Under the pieces are notes generated by a model that did not search any database, was not told where the DNA came from, and worked only from the letters and a program-made list of their open reading frames with translations. A stretch of DNA of 64,000 bases from Arsenophonus sp052171275 (GTDB lineage Bacteria > Pseudomonadota > Gammaproteobacteria > Enterobacterales > Enterobacteriaceae). The stretch lies in the NCBI GenBank assembly GCA_052171275.1, contig CM125795.1, positions 868,001-932,000 of the forward strand, given 5' to 3'. A program made the position numbers and the translations under genes. Positions 25,794 to 37,319 of the stretch are shown in pieces (positions within the stretch are counted from its first letter, which is position 1; each line of letters begins with the position of its first letter).

Positions 25794-26330
25794 AATATTA
25801 TCTTTAATAATTATTATTACAATTTATTTCGTTATATGTTTTATATGCACTATATAGTATTTAATAATACTTATTAAGTAAATAATAAAAAAATTTTTAA
25901 AGTAATACTACTTGAAAATTTTGTAAAATATGTATCAAAAGAAGATTAATTTCTTATAAAGAATTTATTAATATATAAATATATATAATGTACTAAGATA
26001 GGATACAGATATGTATTATATTAAAAATTAATTATAATTTTCTATTGAATATTTTTTCTAAGTGTTCTATAATTAAATTTTTAAATTTTTTTATAAAAAT
26101 TCTAATAATATATAATAAGTATTCTATTTTTTCTATATAATATTTTATCTTATAATACTTTATGTTAAAATTCTGATAATATGATTAAAATATTAATTTT
26201 ATTAATATAAAATTAATATTAATTATAAAAAGTTACTTATTAGTGATTTATATTACATTAATTTTTATTATGAAAATGCTAATATGTTATCTTAAATAAT
26301 TTTTATACTTCTAATTTTATTGCAGATGTT
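25794..26330. other. Spacer at the position of lost ansA
   Basis: This is about half the length of ansA, which separates sppA and pncA in E. coli. No asparaginase motif is readable, so most of that gene has been deleted or erased. Confidence 0.5.
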
Positions 26331-28217
26331 TTAATAAATTCCACCACAATTTAAACAAAATGCATAACAATTCTGTGGATTATTCATATTCTTATAAAAC
26401 AAGATTTGTTGATAAAAATTATTAACTTCTTTTTTTGGAAATAAAAATTGTAATGTATCAAATATGATTGAATCAGTTTTTGAAGCCAACTCAAGTATTA
26501 ATTGATCAATAAAAGAGTATTCAGGTTCCATCCAATCAAGTAAAGGTACATTAATTTTAGCTAATTCAGCTGCTTTATTTACAGCATCGTCAAAATCACC
26601 TAGTTTATCAACTAGGCCATTTTTTAGCGCGTCTAAACCTATCCATATTCGTCCTTGAGCAATTTCTTCTATCTCATTGAGTGTCTTATGACGCGCTTGA
26701 GCAACATATTTTAAAAAAGTATGATAACCATTTTCAATAGTAATTTGCATCATATCAGAAAATTGTTTATTGATCCCCTTTGTTATTGAGATATCGGCTA
26801 ATGGTGTAGTAGAAATACCATCAGTATAAACTCCAATTGTATCTAAATTTTTTTCTAACGTGTTTATCACACCAAAAATGCCAATTGAACCTGTTAAAGT
26901 TGTTGGACTCGCAATAATATAATCAGCTGGTGTTGAAATCCAATAACCACCAGATGCTGCCATTCCTCCCATTGATACAACAATTGGTTTATTAGCATCA
27001 CGTATAGCAATTAGTTCATTACGTATTAATTCTGAAGCTGTAACACTACCACCAGGACTATTAACGCGTAAAATAATCGCTTTAATATTTGGATTAAGCC
27101 TTGCGTTACGTATTTGAATCCTTGTTGTTTCACTTCCGACCATACCTGGTTCTTTAAACCCATCAATAATAATGCCTTCAGTTATTATCACAGCAATATT
27201 ACCTGGTTTATCATCTAATTGTTTTTTTTGTTGTTGGATAAAATGATTTTGATATGGTTGTTTATTTAAGTAATCATAAATATTAATGTAGTTAAAATGT
27301 TTATCTTTGTCGTTCCAACCAAATTTTTTACTTAATTCTTTTTCTATAGTTGCATTAGTAAAAATATTATCAATTAGCTTTTGTTTTACAGCATAGTTTG
27401 CACTGTTACCATTAACACTTCTCATTTTTTCAATAAATTTATCGGCTCCAGGAAAAATATTTTCTATCGTTGTTTTTCGATTTTTAGCAAGAGTTGATAA
27501 ATAATATTGCCATAATGAATTAATCCAAACTTTATCAACTTCACGTACTTCTGATGACATATTATCACGAATAAATGGTTCTACTGCTGATTTATAGGTA
27601 CCAATACGGAAAATATGTGTATTAACTTTCAGATTATTCAATAACGTCTTATAATAAAGTTTATTATTTGAAAAACCATAAATTCCAACATTACCTTGAG
27701 GTGATATATAGATATTATTGGCAAAACTAGCTAAATAATATTGTGATTGATTATAACTGTTACCTACTGCATAAATAGGTTTTCCTGTATGTTTGAATTC
27801 TGTTAATGCCTTACCAATATACTGTAAAGATGATTGTTCTGAACTAATTAGATTGTCAAGCTGTAAAACAATACCAGTAATTTTTTTATCATATGTTGCA
27901 TGTCGAATAATATTTACAATTTCAAATAATGAGTTTTCTTGCATATATTTTCTTGATGAACTGAATAATTCTCGACTTACTTTATTTAAGTAATTAGGAG
28001 TAGAAATTTGATCAACAATTATACCTTGTAATTTAATAAGTAATGCACCATGATATTCTTTAGTAGATTTTTTTTCATTTTTATAAATAGAATAACCATT
28101 TATTGCAATAAATATCAAAAAAAGATATATAAAGCTAATGATAAATTGATTAATAATATTAATCAATCGCCAGCTAAATTTTAAAAATATTAATATTAAA
28201 TTCCATGATTTTTTCAT
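26331..28217 (-). CDS. sppA: Signal peptide peptidase SppA (protease IV)
   Basis: This 628-residue S49 serine protease of the inner membrane degrades cleaved signal peptides. A single N-terminal membrane anchor spans about residues 18-44, followed by two tandem S49 domains. The Ser-Lys dyad is present: Lys209 (RIGTYKSAVEP) from the first domain and Ser422 (GGMAASGGYW) from the second, matching E. coli Lys209 and Ser409. The motif RVNSPGGSVTASE lies at 384-396. It is about 10 residues longer than E. coli SppA because of an insert near 320-335 between the domains. The C-terminus NPQNCYAFCLNCGGIY keeps the family ending. GGAA lies 9-12 nt before the ATG. It heads the sppA-pncA pair and looks fully functional. 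Confidence 0.97.
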   Translation of the reverse strand: MKKSWNLILIFLKFSWRLINIINQFIISFIYLFLIFIAINGYSIYKNEKKSTKEYHGALLIKLQGIIVDQISTPNYLNKVSRELFSSSRKYMQENSLFEIVNIIRHATYDKKITGIVLQLDNLISSEQSSLQYIGKALTEFKHTGKPIYAVGNSYNQSQYYLASFANNIYISPQGNVGIYGFSNNKLYYKTLLNNLKVNTHIFRIGTYKSAVEPFIRDNMSSEVREVDKVWINSLWQYYLSTLAKNRKTTIENIFPGADKFIEKMRSVNGNSANYAVKQKLIDNIFTNATIEKELSKKFGWNDKDKHFNYINIYDYLNKQPYQNHFIQQQKKQLDDKPGNIAVIITEGIIIDGFKEPGMVGSETTRIQIRNARLNPNIKAIILRVNSPGGSVTASELIRNELIAIRDANKPIVVSMGGMAASGGYWISTPADYIIASPTTLTGSIGIFGVINTLEKNLDTIGVYTDGISTTPLADISITKGINKQFSDMMQITIENGYHTFLKYVAQARHKTLNEIEEIAQGRIWIGLDALKNGLVDKLGDFDDAVNKAAELAKINVPLLDWMEPEYSFIDQLILELASKTDSIIFDTLQFLFPKKEVNNFYQQILFYKNMNNPQNCYAFCLNCGGIY

Positions 28218-29027
28218 GTGCGATTTCCAATTATATGATTAAGATCTTTATCTTAAAATTACATGAAATAATTACTAGTAATTATATAGTTATAAATTTA
28301 TAAAATATTTAATAATTCAAAATTAACCTAAAACATTTTGTATCTGTAATATTAATTTAATAATATGCATATATTATATTTATTGATAATAAATACTTAT
28401 AAATTGATTATTTTATAAATATTTATTTTATTTAATTTTATATAATAAAATTATTTATTAATAAAAAATATAAAATAAATGTATAGACATTTAAATACCA
28501 TTATTAATCTATCAATTATTTTGTCACTTAATAGTACAAGATCTTTAAATATTATATAATTTCATATATACAATAATTTAATATAAATATATAATACAAG
28601 AAATTGATTGTAATAATCCTATTATTATAAATTATGATATTTTATAGTGTTATTGATCTAAAATCAAGAATTCAATAAATTTAGTAAAGATTTATGTCAA
28701 AATTTCAAAATTAATACTTTATAAATAGATAAAGAAAAAAAAATAAAACAATTTCTTTATAAAATACTTAAATTATTTAAATCATTATTAATATAATTAT
28801 CGTTAACTTAAAAAATATTATTTAAAGTAAATTATTACTGATAAAAATATCTTCTTATGCTATTAATAATAATTATTGTTAAAAATAATTACATAAAAAT
28901 TATCAAAAACCATTTTTTTAAACTACTTAAGATTTGATTGTTAATTTTTAACTTAAGTATTTTTTTCAAAAAAATATGATAAAATCATAATTTTTTTTCC
29001 ATACTCATAAAAGAAAAAAATATTTTT

Positions 29028-29061
29028 AATAAATTAATATTTTATAAAATATTAATTTATT
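29028..29061. repeat. 34-bp perfect A/T palindrome
   Basis: Half-sites aataaattaatatttta and taaaatattaatttatt join without a loop. It contains no G or C. Its significance alone is low in DNA of this composition, but it adds to the series of long perfect palindromes in the window. Confidence 0.8.
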
Positions 29062-29516
29062 TTTATTTCTTTTAAAGAATAAAATATTTAATATAATAAG
29101 TATTATATATAAGTTTAATATAAAAAATTAATGATTTTAATTTAATATTAAAATATATAATAAAGAATAATATTATTATTTATGATTTATTAATATTTTA
29201 TTGTAATAACTTACATGATCATTATTTTGATAATTGTTATATATATTATAATGGTTAAATTGATAAAATTTAGTTATTATTATCATAGAAAATGATTAAA
29301 ATTATTTTATTTTTTTATAAGATATCTTTATATGAGAAAGAGAGTGGATAATTCAATTAATTCGATAGAATCTATTATTTTATTTTTAATCAAAATTATA
29401 TATTAATACATATAAAATATAAAAAATATAATTTCTTTATTGTTTAAGCTAATTATTTTAGCTAAACTAATTTGTAATTAGTGATAATAAACAGAAAATT
29501 TTTTTTTAATTTTAAG

Positions 29517-29548
29517 ATCGATATTAATTTATTTAAATTAATATCGAT
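29517..29548. repeat. 15-bp stem hairpin with 2-nt loop
   Basis: The arms atcgatattaattta and taaattaatatcgat are exact reverse complements separated by tt. Each end carries an ATCGAT site. No gene ends nearby and no U-run follows. Confidence 0.85.
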
Positions 29549-32500
29549 TAATTGATTTATATCTAAGAATTAATTAATATTCAAAATATTATAATAATAT
29601 GGATATAATAAATTTTAATTTTACTATTAAATTATATTTTAATTAAAATTTAGATGATATTTAATTTATAAGGAAATAAATTTTTATGAATAATTAAATT
29701 ACTAAGTATTTAATAAAGTATATTTAATATATGTAATATATATTCAGATTGAACTTAAGATAATTTATTAAATTAATAATATTAAATTAATAATAGTATA
29801 AATATGATATAATAAATATATAACGTGATTTTGAATTACTTAAAGAATTATTAGTAAATATTATTACTAAAAATAATTATTAAAAATTAATAAATATCAT
29901 TTATTTTTTATCATGATTAGTTAATTAAATAAAATATGGAAAAACTATAATAAAATAGTTGAATAAACAATAGATAAAATATCTATTTATTTTCTCTTTA
30001 TTTCATAAATAAACTAAGTTTATCAAGTATTATTATTAATATTTTAAAAAGATTATACATAACAATATTATACTATTATATATTGTATATACATAAAATG
30101 TAATTCATATTATATTAATCATTTAGTATCAAAATTCATATAAGAAATTTTATAATCTAAATTTATCATATTACTTATTAATTGATTTTTGCGATTATTT
30201 TTAAAATGGTAATTAAAATTACGATTGGTGATTTTTTAACAAAATTAAGTTACTAAATATTATTAATTTATATTAAAATATCGATATATAGATAATCTAA
30301 TATTTTATTATAAAAGATATTCCATTAATTAACTATTATGTTTTCATCCTTTTAATTGTAAAAAAAGTTTATTTAAAATAAAAAAATGATAAATAAAGTT
30401 TAAAATAAAACTTTTAAAACTATCGAAAATTAAATAATAATTTTTTAAATTATTTTATATTAATTAGTTTAAGCACAAGCTATAAGAAAATTTAATCATA
30501 CCATATAAATATAATGATGTATTTATAGTTTATTTAATATATTTATAGTAATAAATTGATTATATTTGTTATTTTATTAGTTTATTTTAATACTTTTATT
30601 AATAATTTAGTAATTTTAAAGAATAAAAATCTTAAATACTTTTATTATTAAAAATTTTAAAAAAAGCAAAAAAAGAATATTTAATTATATTAATATAAAA
30701 ATATTTCATATTGTTATTTATTAATAAAAATAAAATGGTTAAAATATTATTCATGAACAAAAAAGTTATTAATATATGATAATTATCATATAAATATAAA
30801 GTTTATTATTTAAATTTGTTTGAATTATAGTTTTTTTATCTAAATAGAATTTTGTAATTTTGTTACTATATATTTAAATCTATTTATATTTATTTATGAA
30901 TAACATTAATTAAAATTTGACTTGATTGATCTGAATCAATAAAATATATATTTAAATTATAAAAATTGGAATAAATAATCTAATCATTTTTACTATTTTA
31001 CATTAATGATAGTATAATTTAATCTAAACAAAATATAATTTATGAGTTTACTATTTGTTAATCTATGATGATTTTTATTATAATAATAATAAAAATTTTA
31101 TAATCAAATTATTAAAATAGAAATAGTACATATATAAAAATTATGATACTGTAGTCTAACATAAAGTTTTTTAATTTGTATTTTTAATTTTGTAAGTAAT
31201 ATTGAATATTGAATATTGAATAATGCAATGTTACATTATGGTTAATATTCTGTAGATAGAAAATCTTTCAATGAAATTAATTATTTTTTGTAATTTTATA
31301 AATAATTATAAAACATAATATTAATCATTAAAACAATATTTATGTTTAAGAATTAATTTATATTATAAATTTGATAGTAATAATATTATTTATTTTATAT
31401 TTATTAGATAAGTATTAAAATTTATTTTAATTTTTTTATCTATAAAGTATTATTTAATAATATTTTCATATTAAATAAATTTAACATAAATAAGTAGAAA
31501 AATAATTATTAATATTCTATTTTTATTATAAAAACAATGAAATTATTAATTTAAAAAAAGATAATAATCTTATTTAAGATATATTCTATATTTTTTATTT
31601 TTTATAAAAATAAATAAATTTTTAGTAAAAATAAAGAAATGGATTTTAAAAAAAATAAAATACAATATTATTATTAATTCATTTTAACTTAATTTTGAAT
31701 TATTAGTGGAATTTATTAGTAAACGATTAATAATAAAATTAATTAGTAATAATTAAATTATTAATAAAATATTTATCTCTGATATTAAATCAATGAAATT
31801 AATTAATTATTTTTATTTTGGTTTTTTAATATAAATCTATATTAATTTATAATGGATTTAATTTATTAATTAATTTTTAATTTAATTATAAAAATAGCAT
31901 TTGTTTACAGTTAATTAATATTTTTATTAATTTCTAATATTTTCAAATAATAATTTATTTTTTTTAAAATTTATATTTATAATAATAGATTATATAAAAT
32001 TAATATTAAAAGATTATTTTTTAGAAAAAGTTTTTAAAATTTAAATAATTAAAAATTTTTTTTTGAAAAATCATGATATTCAAAATATTTTCTTTTCAAA
32101 AATATTCATTTTTATAAATAAATATTTTTACAATCATTTTTACTTATAAAAAATAAAATAATACAAAATATGTTTATTATATCATATTATATATGATCTT
32201 CAATTCTATTGACGTTATTTAAATAGAATAAAGTTAATTAAGTTTAGTTTATTATAAATTAATGAAAATCATATTATTATTTTAAATATAATATTATAAA
32301 GATATTTTATATTTGCTTTAAAAGTAAAAATATTAAATGAAATAATTTCACTATAATTAGTGAAATTAATAAAGATAAAGTGCATTTATTTAAAAATAAT
32401 TTAAATATTTATTTAAACTATATAAAATATTTTATATATACAATAATTTTTATTTATAAATAATATAATATAATCTAAAATATTTATTTTAAGTTTAACG

Positions 32501-35109
32501 TTTAAATTAATTTTAATTATTTTATATAATTCATATTATTTTATTTCATATTAATAATTAAAAAATATATTTTTATATTAGCAATATATTATTAAAAAAA
32601 ATTAAAATATTAAATTTTATATTTAAGATTAAATTTTTAAAATGATATATCAATAAATATTTTATTTATTTTATAGTAAAATAAATAAAATAAAAAATGT
32701 TTTGAGAAATTTCTTTTTAAAAAATAATATTTTTAAAAATTATAATAAATAATTTATTATTATTTATTATAAATAAAATTTATTATATATCTATAAATAT
32801 ATTTAATAAAACTATTAAATTAATTTTGTTAATTAAATGATCTATTTTACATAAAGAGAAAATCTATTTAAATTTTAAATAAAAATATAAATAAGATAAA
32901 TAATAATTAATATCATATAAATTTAAAATAATTTCATTTTTGATAAATTAAAAAATTGATTTAGTTAAATATAATTTAATGAATTATTTTCAAACATACT
33001 AATATGATAATTTTAATATTTTTTATAAAAAGATAAGTTTATCATGATAAATAGTTTTTTTAAAATCCAAATTATATGGATAATATTAAATATTTTATTT
33101 AATAATACTACTATTTGTAAAAATGGTTTTAATATATGTTTTCAATAAATAAAAAAGTATTTTTCAATTTATAAAATAAACCATTTTAAATTAGAATATT
33201 TATGCTTTTAAACCATAAATATGCTAATTTATCATTAATCATTTTTATAGATAATTATAATATTAATTTTATAAATATATAATATATAAAAATTCTAATT
33301 GTTTATAAAAAACTATGTAATCATAGTATTATATTTTAAGTTAATGTAAATTATATTTATTTTTAAATAAAATTCAGATTTAAATGTAATAAATATGTTT
33401 TAATATAAAATATGGTTTTTTAATCAATAAAATTTAAACATAAGATATTTTTATTTTTATCGGGGATATAATATTTTTATTAGTTTTAAAGTAATTAATT
33501 TTACTTAGATTAAAAATAATAATTAATATTATTATATTGATTTTTTAATAAAATACATATTAAAATTAATTATCTTATCATATATAAGAATCACAATAAT
33601 TATGATAAAAATTAATAAAAGAAAAAAATGATAGAAATTTATAATTTCATTATAATAAATTTAAATTACAAATAAAATATATAGATATATCTTATTAAAA
33701 TAATAAATATAAGATCTTGATCTTAGATTATAAATCTATTGTTTAATAAGTAATTTTCTATTTTTTTACGTTTTAAATTTTAATTACTCGACATAAATTA
33801 GATAAATATAAATATCTTGAAAAATAAATATTAAATTTCTTAATTAGTTAACTTAGTATTTCTTATTTAATATATAAAAATATATTATTTATTTAATATT
33901 TAAATAGAATTTAAATTCTCATAATAAAACATGATTGATATTAATATATATTTTATATAACAAAATAATTTAAAATTAAAGATTTTTTAAAATAATTTTT
34001 ATTATAAAAATCTAATTTATTATATTTAGCAAGATTTATTTTTATGAAAATATTCATGATATTATATGTTAATAATTTTAGAATAATAGATTATACATGT
34101 ATTTTAAATTTTATTGCTGAGTAAATATCTTTATTATTTTGTTAAAAATCGTAAAATAATAAATTTTAATTTATTTATTATGATTATTTTATTTTTTTAA
34201 ATTTCAAAAATAATTTTCTTATCATTATAAGTAATATTTTATTATTTTAATATTGATTAATTAAAATAATAATAATTTTTTATAAAAAGTAATTATGAAT
34301 TAATTATTATTTGATTTATGTAATGATCATAAAAAATAATTTTATGTTTAAATTTATTAAATAAAATAACAAATAATTATTTTTAATAAAATACTTATTA
34401 TTTTCAATACGAAATATATTACTATATTAAAAATAAATAAAATATTTATTATCTTTTAAATATTATTATCTAATATGATTGTATTATAAATAATATTTAT
34501 GCTAAAAACTATATAAAATTAAAAATCATAATTTATTTTATATTATAAGAAAAATTTATTAAAATATAATTTATATCAATTATATGTATTAAATAATTAC
34601 ATCATTATTTATTAAATATTTTTATTTAATAAATAATATAATAACAAATGATATTTTATATATTTTACTTAAATTGAAACCAGAATAAATTAAACACGTT
34701 CATAAAAGATAAAATTAATTATTTAAAATTAAAAAATAAATAAAATTAAATCATTGTTGTTGGATATCGAAGTATTTTCTGAAAATAAATTTTATTGTTT
34801 TAATATTTAAGTATTTCTAGAGCGATGAATTATGATTCATGTTATTATTAATGTTAATATTATATTAATTATTTAATTGATATTTTAATAGCTAATTAAA
34901 ATATTATTTTAATATAAATAAATTAATAATCAAATAAATAAATTAATAATATAAAATATATAATAATAAATGTTAAATTACTTTAATAATTAATTCATTA
35001 TTATAATATAATAATTTATTTATATTTTATGAGATTTTTTTAAAAAATTATTTAAATTTACTATTTATTATATATTCATTTTTATTTTAATAATAAAATT
35101 ATTTAAAAT

Positions 35110-35136
35110 TTGTCTTTTCCGTTTTATTAATATAAT
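35110..35136 (+). promoter_or_regulatory. Possible galU promoter
   Basis: A perfect TATAAT (35131-35136) lies 24 nt before the galU start, with TTGTCT (35110-35115) 15 nt upstream. The spacer is shorter than usual, and TATAAT is common in such A/T-rich DNA, so this rests mainly on position. Confidence 0.33.
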
Positions 35137-35160
35137 ATATCATGTAACTTGGAAGAAAAA

Positions 35161-36066
35161 ATGCAACTTAAAAAAACGGAAAAAAGAATTAGTAAAGCAA
35201 TTATTCCTGTCGCTGGATTAGGAACTCGTATGTTACCGGCAACAAAAGCGATTCCTAAAGAAATGTTGCCTTTAGCAGATAAACCGCTTATTCAGTATGT
35301 AGTTAATGAGTGTATATATGCCGGTATTCATAAAATCATATTAGTAACTCATTCTTCAAAAAACTCAATAGAAAATCATTTTGATACAAGTTTTGAATTA
35401 GAAGCAATTTTAGAAAAACGCGTTAAACGCCAATTATTAAATGATGTACAATCAATATGCCCAAGTCATGTTACAATTATGCAAACAAGACAGGGTATTG
35501 CGAAAGGGCTTGGGCATGCTATTTTATGTGCAAAGCCATTGATAGGAGATGAGCCTTTTGCTGTAGTTTTACCTGATGTTATTATTAATCAATATTCATC
35601 TAATTTAAAACAATATAATTTAACAGCAATGGTAAATCGTTATCATGAAACATTAGCTAGTCAAATTCTTGTTGAACCTGTACTAAAAGAATATGTATCT
35701 AATTATGGTATTGTAGATTGTGATAGTTATAAATTAAAACCTGGTGAAAATAAAATTATTAAAGGTGTTGTTGAAAAACCTAAAATTTTAAAGGCACCGT
35801 CTAATTTATCTATTGTTGGACGTTACGTATTATCAGAAAAAATTTGGTCTCTAATAGAAAAAACAGCAATAGGTTCAGATGATGAAATTCAGCTAACAGA
35901 TGCGATTGAGATGTTAACAAAAAATGAATTAGTAGAAGCTTATCTTTTACAGGGTAAGAGCCATGATTGTGGTAATAAATTAGGTTATATGAAAGCGTTT
36001 GTTGAATATAGTATGCAGCATGAATCTTTAGGTGATGAATTTTCCAGTTGGATAAAAAATATATAA
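35161..36066 (+). CDS. galU: UTP-glucose-1-phosphate uridylyltransferase
   Basis: GalU makes UDP-glucose from UTP and glucose-1-phosphate, for envelope glycans and osmoprotective sugars. The nucleotide-binding loop near residues 17-37 reads VAGLGTRMLPATKAIPKEMLP; later motifs are THSSKNSIENHFDTSFELE, LPDVII, VVEKPK and KSHDCGNKLGYM, all typical. I choose ATG 35161 (301 residues), because GGAAG sits five bases before it and the N-terminus then matches the E. coli length (302). A TTG at 35149 would add four residues but overlaps that ribosome site. The gene faces away from hns, ending 764 nt before it, as in E. coli. Confidence 0.96.
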   Translation: MQLKKTEKRISKAIIPVAGLGTRMLPATKAIPKEMLPLADKPLIQYVVNECIYAGIHKIILVTHSSKNSIENHFDTSFELEAILEKRVKRQLLNDVQSICPSHVTIMQTRQGIAKGLGHAILCAKPLIGDEPFAVVLPDVIINQYSSNLKQYNLTAMVNRYHETLASQILVEPVLKEYVSNYGIVDCDSYKLKPGENKIIKGVVEKPKILKAPSNLSIVGRYVLSEKIWSLIEKTAIGSDDEIQLTDAIEMLTKNELVEAYLLQGKSHDCGNKLGYMKAFVEYSMQHESLGDEFSSWIKNI

Positions 36067-36089
36067 ATTGTTAATTAATTTATATATTT
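36057..36089 (+). terminator. Possible A/T-only terminator hairpin of galU
   Basis: A 13-bp perfect stem (aaatatataaatt / aatttatatattt, loop gttaatt) overlaps the galU stop codon and is followed by ttaaataaaatt. It has no G-C pairs, so termination strength would be low. Confidence 0.4.
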
Positions 36090-36778
36090 TAAATAAAATT
36101 AACAAAAATTATATTATTTTAATATATATCATATTTGTTGTCATATATTTATTTTTAATAAATTTTATTTATTTATAAAATTAAAATGATATTTATTAAT
36201 TTTATATATTATCCTTATGTATAATATATAATAAAAAGCAGTAACAATTTACTATTCATTTTAATATCTTATTTCGTTATTAATTAAATTTTAATATAGA
36301 CGGAAATTTAATTCCATTACTCAATAATATTTAATATTAATTATATTAAAATGTATTACCATTTCATTTATTATATTAAATATTTTTATTCATAGTAAAA
36401 TTTTTTAATTTTTCTAAAGTAAATTACTTTCTAGCGAATAGAATAAAAAGTTAATAATATCTATAAAAATAAAGTCTAGTTTTATTTAAAACTAATACTT
36501 AACATATGAAATTTTTAGTAAAATAATAAATAATATTATTTATTAAATTAGAAATTTAAAATTTTAATAATAAAATTTATCTAAATATTTTTTAAAAATA
36601 TTTAGATAAATAGAAATTAAATATTTCATATCAGTTTTATATATAAAATATATGTTAATAATTCAACTATTATTTTAAAGTTATACTTTATTTAGTAAAT
36701 TTTTTTTTCTGCTAGTATTTATTAAAAATATCAACATTAATCTTTAATATATAATAAAGATTTGATAGTTTATGTACT
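36090..36778. other. Spacer between galU and hns; nothing recognisable
   Basis: Convergent intergenic DNA with no open frame or remnant. A short inverted repeat (ttatctaaatattttt / aaaaatatttagataa) around 36576-36610 is A/T-rich and may be chance or a weak terminator. Confidence 0.5.
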
Positions 36779-36810
36779 AAAATACCCTTAATTTATATAA
36801 AGGGTATTTT
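36779..36810 (-). terminator. Rho-independent terminator of hns
   Basis: An 11-bp stem (aaaataccctt / aagggtatttt) lies 21 nt past the hns stop on the minus strand. The three G-C pairs and the A/U-rich flank fit an intrinsic terminator, and like the gapA one it has kept its G/C core. Confidence 0.82.
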
Positions 36811-36830
36811 ATAAAGTATAAAAATATTGT

Positions 36831-37247
36831 TTATATTAAAAAATCATCTAATTTTTTATCTTTTTGTTCCATCGCTTTTTTAATAGCAGCGGGTGTGCGT
36901 CCTTGACCTGTCCAAGTTTTAATTTCACCACTATCATCTTTATATTGATATTTAGCAGGTCTTACAATACGTTTAATATGGCTTGATATTTTTGATGGAA
37001 TCTTAGCAGTAACTAGATCATCTAAACTAAGTCCTTCTCCTTCAAGTAATTTAATATACTTTGCAATCTTTTGACTATGGGCTTCTAATTGTGCTTTCAC
37101 TTGATTTTCATCTTCTCTACGTTCATCTACAACGGTATTAAATTTATCGTGTATTTCTTGTAATGATTCTAATGGCATTTCTTTTACTATAGCACGTAAA
37201 GTACGAATATTGTTTAATGATTTAAAATATTTTAATGAATCGCTCAT
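36831..37247 (-). CDS. hns: Nucleoid-associated silencer H-NS
   Basis: This 138-residue protein matches H-NS (137 aa) end to end. Residues 1-65 are the coiled-coil oligomerisation part (LNNIRTLRA at 11-19). A flexible linker spans about 80-92. The C-terminal DNA-binding domain carries TWTGQGRTP at 111-119, whose QGR hook inserts into the A/T-rich minor groove. The ending KKLDDFLI is typical. The locus next to galU is that of hns rather than of its paralogue stpA. A consensus-like promoter lies 44-72 nt upstream, and a preserved terminator follows. Retention is notable because almost the whole surrounding genome is the kind of DNA H-NS binds. Confidence 0.96.
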   Translation of the reverse strand: MSDSLKYFKSLNNIRTLRAIVKEMPLESLQEIHDKFNTVVDERREDENQVKAQLEAHSQKIAKYIKLLEGEGLSLDDLVTAKIPSKISSHIKRIVRPAKYQYKDDSGEIKTWTGQGRTPAAIKKAMEQKDKKLDDFLI

Positions 37248-37290
37248 TTTTTTGTCTCAAATAAAAATTAATGTTATCTATTATATTATA

Positions 37291-37319
37291 ATAATAGAAT
37301 GGTATTCTATTTTCTGCAA
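37291..37319 (-). promoter_or_regulatory. Likely hns promoter
   Basis: On the minus strand TTGCAG (37314-37319) and TATTAT (37291-37296) are separated by exactly 17 nt and place the transcription start about 37 nt before the ATG. The spacer contains an inverted repeat, atagaat-acc-attctat, of unknown role. Confidence 0.45.

Larger units (their letters stand above)
28218..35109. other. Long blank region between sppA and galU
   Basis: Almost 7 kb with no gene and no remnant I can match, the most A/T-rich part of the window. It holds perfect palindromes at 29028-29061 and 29517-29548, listed separately. Because gene order on its left resembles the E. coli gapA-sppA region and on its right the galU-sohB region, it probably contains an ancient rearrangement junction. 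Confidence 0.6.

Noticed and set aside
27793..27993. 66-codon open frame antisense to sppA
   Set aside because: It lies entirely within the well-conserved sppA on the other strand and is a shadow frame.
35149..35160. TTG as an earlier galU start
   Set aside because: It overlaps the GGAAG ribosome site that serves ATG 35161, and the ATG gives the normal family length.
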